NCBI GenBank assembly: GCA_002400445.1 | Contig: DGQO01000044.1 | Span: forward strand, 1-21,257 | From: Chitinophagaceae bacterium UBA4412 | GTDB lineage: Bacteria; Bacteroidota; Bacteroidia; Chitinophagales; Chitinophagaceae | DNA length: 21,257 nucleotides | Reading direction: 5' to 3' | Shown here: positions 1 through 9,000 of the stretch, in pieces | Layout: the number at the start of each line of letters is the position of its first letter | Numbering within the stretch: position 1 is the stretch's first letter | Notes under the pieces: model-generated | Databases searched by the model: none | What the model was told of the DNA's origin: nothing | What the model saw: only the letters and a program-made list of their open reading frames with translations | Made by a program: the position numbers and the translations under genes

Positions 1-347
1 TTTGCAAGTCGCTTACAGTTTGCTCTGTTTAGAAAATTATATAAAAATCCTGGTGGCAAAAAATTGACAGATTCCAGCACAACCGGGGGATTGAGTACCC
101 ATAAGTTTTCAGACACTTTGGTAAGCAAGTTTTTCCCGGTGCGCAAGCTTTCCATCCTATTTTTTGTTTGCACATCCCCTTTGTTTCTCCACCTGCTTAT
201 TCTGTCTAAGGGCCTATTTACATAAAGCACACGATTATGCCTGGCAAATTCTACTGCAATATTTTTACAGTTGCTTCCGATGGGGATATCCCAGGGTTGC
301 AACCCAAACACAATAAAATCACGGCTTTTTATTATCGCATCTTCCAT
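1..347 (-). CDS. GT-B fold glycosyltransferase, N-terminal part (cut by window edge)
   Basis: Too short for a full call. I translated it by hand from an ATG at 345-347 on the minus strand, and the frame stays open to base 1 for about 115 codons. The protein begins MEDAIIKSRDFIVFGLQPWD, followed by IGSNCKNIAVEFARHNRVLYVN and PLDRISRWR. This pattern, a first beta strand, a 'QPWD' loop and 'R-V-L-Y-V-N', is what I know from the N-terminal half of family 1/4 glycosyltransferases of the TuaH-like kind in Bacteroidota glycan loci. It presumably adds a sugar to a lipid-linked repeat unit on the cytoplasmic side of the membrane. The start lies inside the 3' end of the flippase gene (16 bp overlap), so the two are probably translationally coupled. 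The C-terminal donor-binding half is outside the window, so neither family nor donor sugar can be confirmed. Confidence 0.75.
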   Translation of the reverse strand, partial: MEDAIIKSRDFIVFGLQPWDIPIGSNCKNIAVEFARHNRVLYVNRPLDRISRWRNKGDVQTKNRMESLRTGKNLLTKVSENLWVLNPPVVLESVNFLPPGFLYNFLNRANCKRLA

Positions 348-1684
348 GGTAATCGGGCTAAAATGATTTTTAAAAATTCCGGGTAAAACTGAGCAGCATA
401 TTTAAATGCATTAATAAAATTAATACCAAAGATGCGGTATAGCAATGACTGCGTAACGGCAAAACCGATTAGATGGCTCACCACCAACGCATAAGCAGCT
501 CCCAGGAAATGAAAATGCCGGATAAAAAAATACAGGAGGGTAACATTGATTACTGCAAGTAAACTTGTAGTAGTAAAATTAATGCCGGGCCGGCCGGTGG
601 AGTCCATAATTACGCCGTATTGTTTTAGAAAAGCCAGGGTAATACTGGTAATAGCTATAACCTGCAGGTAAGGAATAGCTTCATAATATTTGGGACCGGC
701 CAGTACAAAAATGATGAGCTTAGGAAAAAGTAAAACAATCAAAACTAATGGAACAACCACGCACAGTGATGCACCTACTGTCTTTTCATAATAGTATTTA
801 ATTCTTTGAGGGTTACTGCTATTATCAGAATGTGCACTTTTTGGGAAAAGAATATCGCCAAGGGTTTGGGAAGGAAGATCAGAAAGATTAATAAAACGCA
901 GGGAGATATTTTGAAAAGCATTGTACACGGTAGTTCCAAGCATTGGAGATAGCATCATCTGGTCGGCACTCCGAAACACGAGTGTGCTAAGGCCGGATGC
1001 AAAAACGTATTTTCCAAATTGAAATAATTTTAGCATCCATGTTTTATTAAATTGGAGCGATCCTTTTACAAAAGGCTTTACGAATTGATAAGCTACAATC
1101 GCCCCTATAAGCAACCCAAGATTATATATAATAACCAGCACATTTAAGGGCACTTTACTATTCGCAACAAATACGGAAAAAACTAAAAGCAACGTGAGCC
1201 CCTGTCTGTAAAAATATGTCCAAAATAATCCTTTAAATATGGCCTTTCCATACATCAGCCATTCAAAGTGTGAGAAAGGGATCATGATAAGCATGCCTGC
1301 CTGCAGGATATAAAGCATGCTGGCAAGTTGAGGCGCAGCTAAAAATCTTGCAATGGCGGGCGTAAATATGAACACAATGCCAGCCGTAAATAACGTAATG
1401 ATGGCATTAAGGTAAAATGCAGCACCTACCACCTTGCCATGATCCTTGGGCTGGCTATGATTGATAAACTTCATGAGCGAAGTTTTTACCAGCCCCTGCC
1501 TGATGATTTCAATGATAGAAGTGATTGTCATAAATAAAGCCCAAACGCCCATTTCCTGCGGGGTAAGCGCTTTGTGCGCCAGGATCATGGTAATAAACAA
1601 ACCGGACAATGGCACTGATAGCTTTTGCAATCCACTGAAAAAGCCAGAATGAATCCATCCACTATATTTTGAATCTTCAGCCAT
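332..1684 (-). CDS. Wzx-type oligosaccharide flippase (MATE/MOP superfamily)
   Basis: A 450-residue, very hydrophobic protein with about 12 predicted membrane segments spread over its length, the usual size and layout of Wzx / polysaccharide transporter family flippases. The N-terminus (SGLQKLSVPLSGLFITMILA, then LTPQEMGVWALFMTITSI) is typical of the first two helices. The stretch around residues 235-265 (FRSADQMMLSPMLGTTVYNAF) resembles the helix-7 region of these proteins, and PYLQVIAITSITLAF (~344-358) a later helix. By family it should flip undecaprenyl-linked repeat units from the cytoplasmic to the periplasmic face of the inner membrane. It starts 4 bp after the acyltransferase stop codon, and its end overlaps the next glycosyltransferase by 16 bp, so it is an internal operon gene. 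The family is clear; the substrate cannot be read from the sequence. Confidence 0.88.
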   Translation of the reverse strand: MAEDSKYSGWIHSGFFSGLQKLSVPLSGLFITMILAHKALTPQEMGVWALFMTITSIIEIIRQGLVKTSLMKFINHSQPKDHGKVVGAAFYLNAIITLFTAGIVFIFTPAIARFLAAPQLASMLYILQAGMLIMIPFSHFEWLMYGKAIFKGLFWTYFYRQGLTLLLVFSVFVANSKVPLNVLVIIYNLGLLIGAIVAYQFVKPFVKGSLQFNKTWMLKLFQFGKYVFASGLSTLVFRSADQMMLSPMLGTTVYNAFQNISLRFINLSDLPSQTLGDILFPKSAHSDNSSNPQRIKYYYEKTVGASLCVVVPLVLIVLLFPKLIIFVLAGPKYYEAIPYLQVIAITSITLAFLKQYGVIMDSTGRPGINFTTTSLLAVINVTLLYFFIRHFHFLGAAYALVVSHLIGFAVTQSLLYRIFGINFINAFKYAAQFYPEFLKIILARLPWKMR

Positions 1685-1688
1685 AATA

Positions 1689-2801
1689 TTATTGATTAGC
1701 TCGCTCTGGAGCCAAGAGATTATCTCCGGCAGCCTCAGCTTTTTTTGCGGGCTTTTCTTCTAGTGTAAAAATCCACCGCATATTCCATTTTTCTGACAAC
1801 CGGTAAAGCATCAAGGGAACAAGCTGGGCTGAAAGAATACCACTAATAAGAATGATCGCTACATTATCAATTCCCAATCCTTTTTGTAAGGTAATTCTTA
1901 CAAAAGAGAATACGATTACATGTGCCACATAAATGTAAAGAGAATGCTGACCAAGAACAGTGAGCCAATTCATTACATTTTTCTTTTGCATGTAGAAAGT
2001 TAAATGAATGATGAAACTGCAGCCCACTAGTGCGATTAATAAAAATACAGCAGGTTGATAATATTCCACATACATATATTTGGCTGTGGAATGGTTGATG
2101 TTTTGAAAAAGAAAATAGGTTTGAGCGATTAAGAAAGGAATAAGCATTAGGAGTAAATTCTTACCAGACTCAAAATAGGACCGGTTCTTTTTATCCAGCA
2201 TAATGGTACTCAACAAATCGCCGATGGCAAAGAAAATATAGTTATGCAGAATATCAAAAAAGAAGGCGGTATTGATATGTTCCTGGTATACATAGGCAGA
2301 CGCATAGAAAAAAATAAGTCCAATAATAATATTATGCCATGGCTTCAACTTTAGATAAAATTTAGCTAGGGCATATAGTACAGACACGTTAAACAAAGCA
2401 TACAAATACCAGAACTGCGCAATTTCTCTGGGTAAATAAAATAGGTGGAGATACGAGTCTATGGTAGGATGCCCGTTTGTATAGCGAGTGAAAATAATCT
2501 GGAGCGTAAGTTGGATTGTGCCCCACACAAAATAAGGATATAAAATAGCCCGAGCCCGGGTTTCAACATATTTTCCGATACCTCTTTTTTGCAGACTTCG
2601 GGTAATAAATATACCGGAGATAATAAAAAACAGTGGCATTCGAAAACTGTAGAAGAAGATATTCGCATACTCTAGTAAATCGTACTGCTGCACAGGAATT
2701 CCGGCTTCTTTTGAGCCTTCAAACACATGGCGGTAAGACACCAGGATAATTGCTATGCCCCTTGCATAATCAATCCAGCTAAGGCGTGAAGTTTTAGTCA
2801 T
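1689..2801 (-). CDS. Acyltransferase family 3 membrane protein (OafA-like O-acyltransferase)
   Basis: A 370-residue multi-spanning membrane protein. It has the family-3 acyltransferase opening WIDYARGIAIILVSYRHV (residues 9-26), with the conserved Arg-14 and His-25, and the second signature FRMPLFFIISG (53-63). Many family members have His where this protein has Arg-54. About ten hydrophobic segments follow, and the protein ends in a charged cytoplasmic tail (~350-370). Members of this family transfer acetyl or other acyl groups from the cytoplasmic CoA pool to sugars of surface polysaccharides. Its position, 18 bp after the Wzc-like gene and 4 bp before the flippase, makes decoration of the repeat unit made by this locus its likely job. 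It has no SGNH domain, so it is the single-domain form. The acyl group and the acceptor sugar are unknown. Confidence 0.87.
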   Translation of the reverse strand: MTKTSRLSWIDYARGIAIILVSYRHVFEGSKEAGIPVQQYDLLEYANIFFYSFRMPLFFIISGIFITRSLQKRGIGKYVETRARAILYPYFVWGTIQLTLQIIFTRYTNGHPTIDSYLHLFYLPREIAQFWYLYALFNVSVLYALAKFYLKLKPWHNIIIGLIFFYASAYVYQEHINTAFFFDILHNYIFFAIGDLLSTIMLDKKNRSYFESGKNLLLMLIPFLIAQTYFLFQNINHSTAKYMYVEYYQPAVFLLIALVGCSFIIHLTFYMQKKNVMNWLTVLGQHSLYIYVAHVIVFSFVRITLQKGLGIDNVAIILISGILSAQLVPLMLYRLSEKWNMRWIFTLEEKPAKKAEAAGDNLLAPERANQ

Positions 2802-2819
2802 CAGTGCTTGCCGGTACTT

Positions 2820-5024
2820 TTAGAAATTAATATTTTCCTTAAGTACATTATTTAAAACGGTGCCTTTATTTTTAGCCCCCAAACCAGTTATAAATTTTAT
2901 TGACTTTTCATCTGCATGAGTTACAGCTGCATTTGCAGAGAAAATAGTGTATACTTCTTCCGCATAGGTAGCCAGTTCCCGGCTATCTGCAAAATCATTT
3001 AATGCGGCACCTTCAATAAGAACAAAATCAAATTCGTCTTTCAGCAATTTGAAAAAAGCATCAATATCTATGTTGTATATAATTTCCGATGGCGTAAAAT
3101 GTCCTCGTGCGCAGCCTAGTACATTCAATCCGGGCTGATCCGTCTCACTCCATAACTTCTGATCAGAGAAAGGCCTGTTATAGTTTATTTTATTTGCAAT
3201 ATCCTGGATGAGAACGCCAGGATTATGCCGCTCAGTAATAGTATTATGGCTGAAATTAAGATCTATCAGCAGCACTTTTTTCTTACTAAGGACGAGACCT
3301 GCAGCCAAGGCCTCCAGCACAGTCGTTTTTCCGGCACCGGTTTTCGTACTGGTAAAGAGAAACAATTTGTGAGGGCTATTAAGCAACTCATACCGCAGTT
3401 TCCGAATATTATTTTTAAATAAAATCTCCCGGGAATATTTTCGCCCTTCATAATCATTAAATATCAGTTCCTGCTCACTTCTATTTTTCAGCGGAACAGC
3501 ATTTAAAATATTCACTGGACTAAGGGGTACCTGTTTGCGGAATATTGTTGGCGTTTTTACTCTGGGATCAAAGATCTCTAACAAAAGGAAGATTACAGAA
3601 GCCAGGAAAAACATGGAAGCGCCTGAGAGTGCCATGGTGAGCATAGTCTTTTTGGATTCCGGGCCCACAGCTGGCTGGCCCACAGCCGTTTGAATAAAGT
3701 TAGTTGTTGGATCGTCTCTTACTAAACCTTCTGCCTGCGAATACTTTTCCATTACTATACCTAACTGGCTATTTTCAATGGCCAGTTGACTTTGAATTCC
3801 TTGTATAGTTACATCGCTACCTACAGGAGCAGCATTAGCCATACCAGTATATTTTCTAATACGGCTGGTGTAATCTGCAATTGTTGAATTTGCAGCGTTG
3901 AGCAGGGCATCTTCCTCAGATATCTGCATACCCAGGTTATCAATTTCCTTTTGCCTGGCCGCATTGCCTCTGCTTCCTCCGGAGGAGGATTTGCTGTTGA
4001 TTTCTGAGCGCAGATCTGCAATTTGTTTTTCAAGGACTGGGTCGCTACCTCCCTTTTTAGCAAGCTGCGCAACAAGGTCATTTTTTCTCGTTGTGAGGCG
4101 CACAATATCTTCATTGCCCGAACCTCCTCCACCAGTATTGCCAGCACTCAAGATTGCCATCCTGTCACTTAAATATTTTTTCCTATTGAGGTGTTCATTT
4201 TGCTTGCTTTTCTCTTCTGCCAGCTTTGTTTCAAGCTCTTTTACGGTCTCCATAGCACTGGTACTTAAACTCACGGGATCAATACTACCCTGCTTAACTT
4301 TTTCAGAATATAATCTTTTGCCAAGGCTGTCAATTCGCAACTGCTGTGCGGTAACCATTTTTTTTATGCCTTCCGCATTTTCTTCGGTACGCTGGGAACT
4401 CAAGTTTTTATAATAATTTAAGAACTCCTGGCCCATAGAATTTACAACCAGCGCAGAGAGGTTCGGGTTTTCAGACCAGAAGCGGATATCCAAATAATCT
4501 GTTCTTCCCACTCGCTCAATTAGCATGCTTTCCAGCAGGCTTTCATAATCATATCCGTAGAATTTAAAGTACTCGATAAGAATCTTATCCGCATCTGTTT
4601 CTGAACGGAGCAACTGATTATTTGTAATCATTTGCTGTAATTTCCTTATGGCTGTATCCTTATTTACAGCCCGCGCAAGGTCACTTTGCGCTTGCTTCGC
4701 CGTAAGCTTACGATAAGCCTTTTCAGGATTTGTAAGGTCATGCAGCAATAATTTATACCCGATGGTAGCAATTACTTTCGGGGATTTAAAAGTCTCAATG
4801 GCATTGCTAAACTTTACGTCGGCAGTATAAATATCGATACCTGAGCTTCCATCAACAAGACGTACTTTCTCTGCAGTAAAGCCCGTAGAATACTGCGCCT
4901 GGGAAACATAAAGTTCTTTTTTAAGCAAAAGAAAGACAAATGCAGCTACTACCGCCAGAAAAGAAAGACCCGCAATGATCCATTTGCGGCGAAGAAGAAC
5001 TTTAAAAAAATAAATCAGATCCAT
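2820..5024 (-). CDS. Wzc/GumC-type polysaccharide chain-length and export protein with degenerate BY-kinase domain
   Basis: A 734-residue inner-membrane polysaccharide co-polymerase. An N-terminal Wzz domain begins with a cytoplasmic stub and TM1 (~16-34). A long periplasmic part follows with coiled-coil segments (~205-240, 255-290, 305-345, 355-395), broken by Gly/Ser-rich stretches at ~296-303 and ~346-354. TM2 lies at ~461-483. The C-terminal ATPase domain keeps a good Walker A, TKTGAGKTT (560-568). The A' motif is VLLIDLN (584-590), without the usual D-x-D-x-R. The Walker B position reads FVLIEGAA (667-674) instead of I-D-T-P-P. There is no tyrosine cluster at the C-terminus; the last 40 residues contain no Tyr. 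The protein should set chain length and connect polymerisation to export, but tyrosine autokinase activity is doubtful. The gene lies 55 bp after the GT2 gene and 18 bp before the acyltransferase. Confidence 0.9.
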   Translation of the reverse strand: MDLIYFFKVLLRRKWIIAGLSFLAVVAAFVFLLLKKELYVSQAQYSTGFTAEKVRLVDGSSGIDIYTADVKFSNAIETFKSPKVIATIGYKLLLHDLTNPEKAYRKLTAKQAQSDLARAVNKDTAIRKLQQMITNNQLLRSETDADKILIEYFKFYGYDYESLLESMLIERVGRTDYLDIRFWSENPNLSALVVNSMGQEFLNYYKNLSSQRTEENAEGIKKMVTAQQLRIDSLGKRLYSEKVKQGSIDPVSLSTSAMETVKELETKLAEEKSKQNEHLNRKKYLSDRMAILSAGNTGGGGSGNEDIVRLTTRKNDLVAQLAKKGGSDPVLEKQIADLRSEINSKSSSGGSRGNAARQKEIDNLGMQISEEDALLNAANSTIADYTSRIRKYTGMANAAPVGSDVTIQGIQSQLAIENSQLGIVMEKYSQAEGLVRDDPTTNFIQTAVGQPAVGPESKKTMLTMALSGASMFFLASVIFLLLEIFDPRVKTPTIFRKQVPLSPVNILNAVPLKNRSEQELIFNDYEGRKYSREILFKNNIRKLRYELLNSPHKLFLFTSTKTGAGKTTVLEALAAGLVLSKKKVLLIDLNFSHNTITERHNPGVLIQDIANKINYNRPFSDQKLWSETDQPGLNVLGCARGHFTPSEIIYNIDIDAFFKLLKDEFDFVLIEGAALNDFADSRELATYAEEVYTIFSANAAVTHADEKSIKFITGLGAKNKGTVLNNVLKENINF

Positions 5025-5079
5025 AAACCAGGATTAAAAGTTTCAATTGAGTAAAGATAATTGTATGATCAAGCCTTCC

Positions 5080-6012
5080 CTACATATCGTTGGCATTTTG
5101 GTCTTTCGATGGATGGTATTTCATTTTTGTATTAAAGTAAATTGAAAATCTTTTAAGTTCTTTACAAATTCTCACCCTTAGCACGTTAGAAAAACTTCCG
5201 CCCTTTTTAAGGGTACGTACTCCCGTCCATACCCTGTTCTTATTAGAGCGAATTTGCTTTACTTTTCCATATTTCATTAAATCAAAGCACATACGCCCAT
5301 CTTCACCATGGGTACGGTTCATATAAAATCCCTCCTTCATGCCATATTCCCGTACGAATCCCATGCTCATGCCATAAGAGTTTAAAAACGGACGCTTGAT
5401 ATGACGGACTTCAGCCATCATATCTTTACAGAATCCCAGAAGGGATAACTGCCAGCGGGCAAAACCTATATCACTAATAAAGGAATACCGGCCATAAACG
5501 CTGATAACTCCCGGCTGCTCTAAGCCTGTTGTCATAATCTCTACCCAGCAAAGTGGATAAATACAGTCGGCATCAGCCATCAGTATATATCTACCCCGGG
5601 CGTTTTCCATACCCATTTGTCGTCCTGGTCCCCAACCTTGAATAGGCTGAAAATAGTTCCTGATATGCAGCCGGTCAAGTGTATGCTGGGTATTGTCTGT
5701 AGAATTATTATTTACTACGATAATCTCAAAAGGAAATCGGGTAACTGTGCGGGAGAGGCTTCCTACAGTTTTCAAAATATCCACTTCTTCATTCCAGGCA
5801 GAAATAATTACACTAACTAATGGTGAAGAGGATTGAACAGTGTCCAATGCTTTATTGATATCCTCAAAAACTGCCTCAGGAATTTCCTGGTAAGAAGCAT
5901 AAGGATACTCAAATGCACTAATCCATTTGGGATCTCGAAATATCGTCATGTCAATATTTTTCCAGTGGTACTTGTGTAAACCAAGAACTAAGATACTTGT
6001 GTTTCCGAACAT
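5080..6012 (-). CDS. Glycosyltransferase family 2 (soluble, GT-A fold)
   Basis: A 310-residue protein if read from its longest start. The GT-A fold begins with SPLVSVIISAWNEE (~42-55) and FEIIVVNNNSTDNT (~73-86). The nucleotide-sugar/metal site is MADADC (~130-135), with a D-x-D. GWGPGRQMGMENARG just before it is the usual donor-pocket helix. Further on, GEDGRMCFDLMKYG (~235-248) fits the acceptor/catalytic-base region. There are no convincing membrane segments, so it probably works at the cytoplasmic face of the inner membrane, adding one sugar to the lipid-linked repeat unit. The start is uncertain. The ATG at 6010-6012 directly follows the T-tract of a strong terminator, which makes the in-frame ATG at 5947-5949 (protein starting MTIFRDPKWISAF) quite likely. 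The stop codon lies 55 bp before the Wzc-like gene. Donor and acceptor are unknown. Confidence 0.88.
   Translation of the reverse strand: MFGNTSILVLGLHKYHWKNIDMTIFRDPKWISAFEYPYASYQEIPEAVFEDINKALDTVQSSSPLVSVIISAWNEEVDILKTVGSLSRTVTRFPFEIIVVNNNSTDNTQHTLDRLHIRNYFQPIQGWGPGRQMGMENARGRYILMADADCIYPLCWVEIMTTGLEQPGVISVYGRYSFISDIGFARWQLSLLGFCKDMMAEVRHIKRPFLNSYGMSMGFVREYGMKEGFYMNRTHGEDGRMCFDLMKYGKVKQIRSNKNRVWTGVRTLKKGGSFSNVLRVRICKELKRFSIYFNTKMKYHPSKDQNANDM
5988..5995 (-). promoter_or_regulatory. Possible Bacteroidota -7 box for the GT2/Wzc operon
   Basis: On the minus strand this reads TATCTTAG, seven of eight positions of the Bacteroidota -7 consensus TAnnTTTG. About 20 bases upstream lies only the T-run of the terminator (6014-6018), a poor match to the -33 TTTG box. 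Transcription from here would begin near 5981 and give a leader of about 30 nt to the ATG at 5949. This is weak evidence, noted because the terminator upstream implies a new promoter is needed about here. Confidence 0.2.
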
Positions 6013-6013
6013 G

Positions 6014-6046
6014 AAAAAAGTCTGGTATAATTATTATACCAGACTC
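6014..6046 (-). terminator. Intrinsic terminator of the giant T9SS cargo gene
   Basis: A perfect 12-bp inverted repeat, AGTCTGGTATAA (6019-6030) and TTATACCAGACT (6034-6045), with a 3-nt loop. On the minus strand the hairpin is followed directly by five T (6014-6018) and preceded by an A-rich stretch. It begins about 20 bp after the stop codon of the 2352-residue gene, so it should end that transcript. It separates the gene from the following glycosyltransferase, whose longest possible start (ATG 6010-6012) touches the T-run. No plus-strand gene ends here, so the orientation is clear. Confidence 0.85.
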
Positions 6047-6066
6047 TTTAACATTTGAGGTTTTTC

Positions 6067-9000
6067 TTAGTTGACTTTTATCAGTTTTACAGACTTGCTC
6101 ATTTTTCCATCAATCCACACATTTATTACATACATGCCAGGAGCCAGCTTCATACCTACAGGTAGATTTGCAGCTACAATATTGTTTCCTTTCATTACGT
6201 TCATATTATTTGTTTTGAAAAGAAGACTTCCATTTATATCGAACAGCATGACTGTAACCGCAGATGCTTTAGGATTTTGAAGTTCAACTTGTATCCTATC
6301 CGTAAATGGATTAGGGAATACGCTGATAACATCAGCCAGTTCTTCCGTTTTTAAAGACGGAACTAAAGCTTTAGCAGTCGTAACTACTGCCTCAGGCCGC
6401 GGCAATGTATGCCCACCCTTTCCAGCGATCATCCGGCCTTGTGGCACTCCTTGGCTGTAAATGGTATTAACTACCGGTTCATCCGGAGTATTATCATCAA
6501 AATACTCAATAGTGAAGGCTCCGGTGAAACTATATGGAGAACCTCCTGCAGTAGAAACATTTACAATTAGCTGCCCGTCTGCATTAGGGGTAAGCTTATC
6601 AAGGTATACCACTTTTACATCATTATAGTAGCTGTTTAATTCTACGGTTTTACCATTGCAACTGTAGTTTCCAGTAGTGTAATTGGAGTTAGTGTTACTA
6701 CCAAAACATCCGATGCGATACTTTTTACTTACATCCAGGTTTTGGAACTGCACAGCAGAGGTTTGCCCGGCATCTGTCCAATAATTGCTCACCTGCACAT
6801 TAGCGGGGAATACACCATTTGCGTTTACACCAGCATAACCAGTACCATTAAACTCTTTAGTGATCACCATTTCGAAACCAGTATTCACCAAGTCTGTGTT
6901 AGTCAGGTTACTGAAGGTAGCACCTATTGTAGATGGAGAACTTGTATTATTCCATGGTGATGCGCCGGACTGGCTCGCACTTACGTTTTGGTTGATCAGT
7001 ACAATATTTTGTGCAAGCATAGCGTTTGAAATGTTACTATAGTTACTATAAGTTGCACCTTTTACTGCACGCACTTTATAGAAGTAGCGAGTGTTTGGTG
7101 TGAGGCCTGTATTGGTATAGCTATTTACATTGGCATCTGTGGTAGTCACAAGAGTGTAAGTTCCGCCAGCAGCAGTAGAACGCCACACCTGGAACCCTGT
7201 TTCATCGCCACTTCTATCACTCCATGTGAGAGATATCCTATCGTTTTGCAGAATTGTATGGGCTATCAAATCTGACGGACGAATCACAGGATCTGATGTA
7301 AGATATTCTCTGATGACAACAGCATTAAGACTAAGCACCTGGTTGGTTGAGTTCTTCACAAGCGTCACCTGGATACTACCAGAAGCGTTTGGAACCAGAC
7401 CATTGAGGTTTACCAGTCGGTCCGTATTATACCTTCCATCAATAGTGATGGATTGTGCTCCACTGGTGAACGTAACCGGTGAAGCTGCTCCACTGTGCGA
7501 ATTGGTTAAGAATCCAATGCTATAGCGCTTGGCAGGATCCAGACCGTTGAACTCTATCTCATGGCTTCCGGTATTGTAATTGTGGAAACTTGTCTGCATT
7601 ACATTATCAGGAAAAACACCAGTATTGCCACCGGTTCTCATACCGAATGTAAGACCACCGTTCCACTGTGTGAGGAATTTGAAAGTGAAATTTGTAGTCA
7701 CGTTTGCATCATCCTTAATATTTCCGTACACATTATTCTTAAACGGATAGCCCAGGTAGTTATTCCAAGGGGCAGCTTGTGGTGTTGCGCCTTCGGGGCC
7801 AAAATTGAGATAAGCTGTTCTTACGCTATTGTCAGTTACAGTAGCATTAAAGACTTTGCTTACACTGGCACCGGAGTTATCAGTGACCGTAACAACGATT
7901 CCAGGATAATAGCCCAGGTCATTGGCCGATGGGTTGAATGTAATCTTACCCGCCCCATTACCAGTTACGAGGAAGCTGGCAAAAGCAGGAAGGTTTGTTA
8001 CTGCGGTTGTCATAATATCACCCGCATCATCTGTTGCTGCAAAGTTTACAGTTACACTGTTTCCAGCTTTTACATAAACATCTGCAATATCAGCCAGGAG
8101 AGGGGCTTTATTCGTTGTAGAAACAGCGCCTACATTTGAGAAGCCTGACGAACCCACGGCATTCACTGCTTCCACTTTATAGTAGTAAGTAGTAGTGCTT
8201 TGCACTGTATTATCATTATATGTTGTATCGTTCGCATTAGACGCACCTGCATTTATTAGCGTAAACGGACCATCTGAAGAAGTAGCTCTATGAACCAGGT
8301 AGGCAGATTCATTGTAGGCTACATCGTCCCATTCCAGTTTTACTGAACCATTACTTTGCGCCTGGGCGATAAGATTTGCCGGCACTGCAGGAGCAGTTCC
8401 ATCGTCAAATGGCTTTTCAATTACGATTGCATTTACAATCCCGTAAGGAGTAGATGCCCCTTTAGTCATATTCACAATAATATTTCCGGAAGCGTCTGGT
8501 GCTATTGCGCCAAATGTAACCGTGTTTTTATTATTCATATCTACATAGAGTGGCTTTGCCACACCATTTACGGTATAGATTGTGGTACCATTATTTCCCA
8601 AACCTCTCCAGGCACTACTACCAAACAGAGTCACATTATATTTGATACCAGGAGTGAGGCCGTTGAGCTTAATGTCAATAGTATTAGGCGCACCGTATAC
8701 TCCAAACCAGAAATAATCCTTAATTACGGCATCCGGATATACACCAGAGTTATTTCCGGTAACTGCACCGGCATCTCCCGCATTCCAACTGGTATTCATA
8801 AACTGGATACCAAGGCTCGTGGTGAGGCCGCTGCTATTTTTTAAGTTATTTGTTGTCGGAGTAGAGATGGTATTCCATGGTGCCGGAGCATTCGGACTGT
8901 TGTATTTCATGCTCATAAACCATCTCTCTACGGGAGGCTCCTGGTTGGTAACCGTAAGAGTAAAGGTAGCTGTTTCGGAAGAACCTGCATTGTCGCTGGC

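Noticed and set aside
1461..1652. Plus-strand ORF of 63 codons inside the flippase gene
   Set aside because: It is antisense to the conserved N-terminal helices of the flippase and has no recognisable feature.
3898..4413. Plus-strand ORF of 171 codons inside the Wzc-like gene
   Set aside because: It is antisense to the coiled-coil region, low in complexity (Ser/Leu/Pro-rich), and has no start context or neighbouring plus-strand genes.
7561..8139. Plus-strand ORF of 192 codons, and several others (10477-10992, 11479-11946, 8356-8844), antisense to the giant gene
   Set aside because: They lie entirely within the 2352-residue gene, whose domain content is clear. Their translations are Cys/Ile/Ser-rich with no recognisable motif, as expected from the reverse reading of FN3-type repeats.
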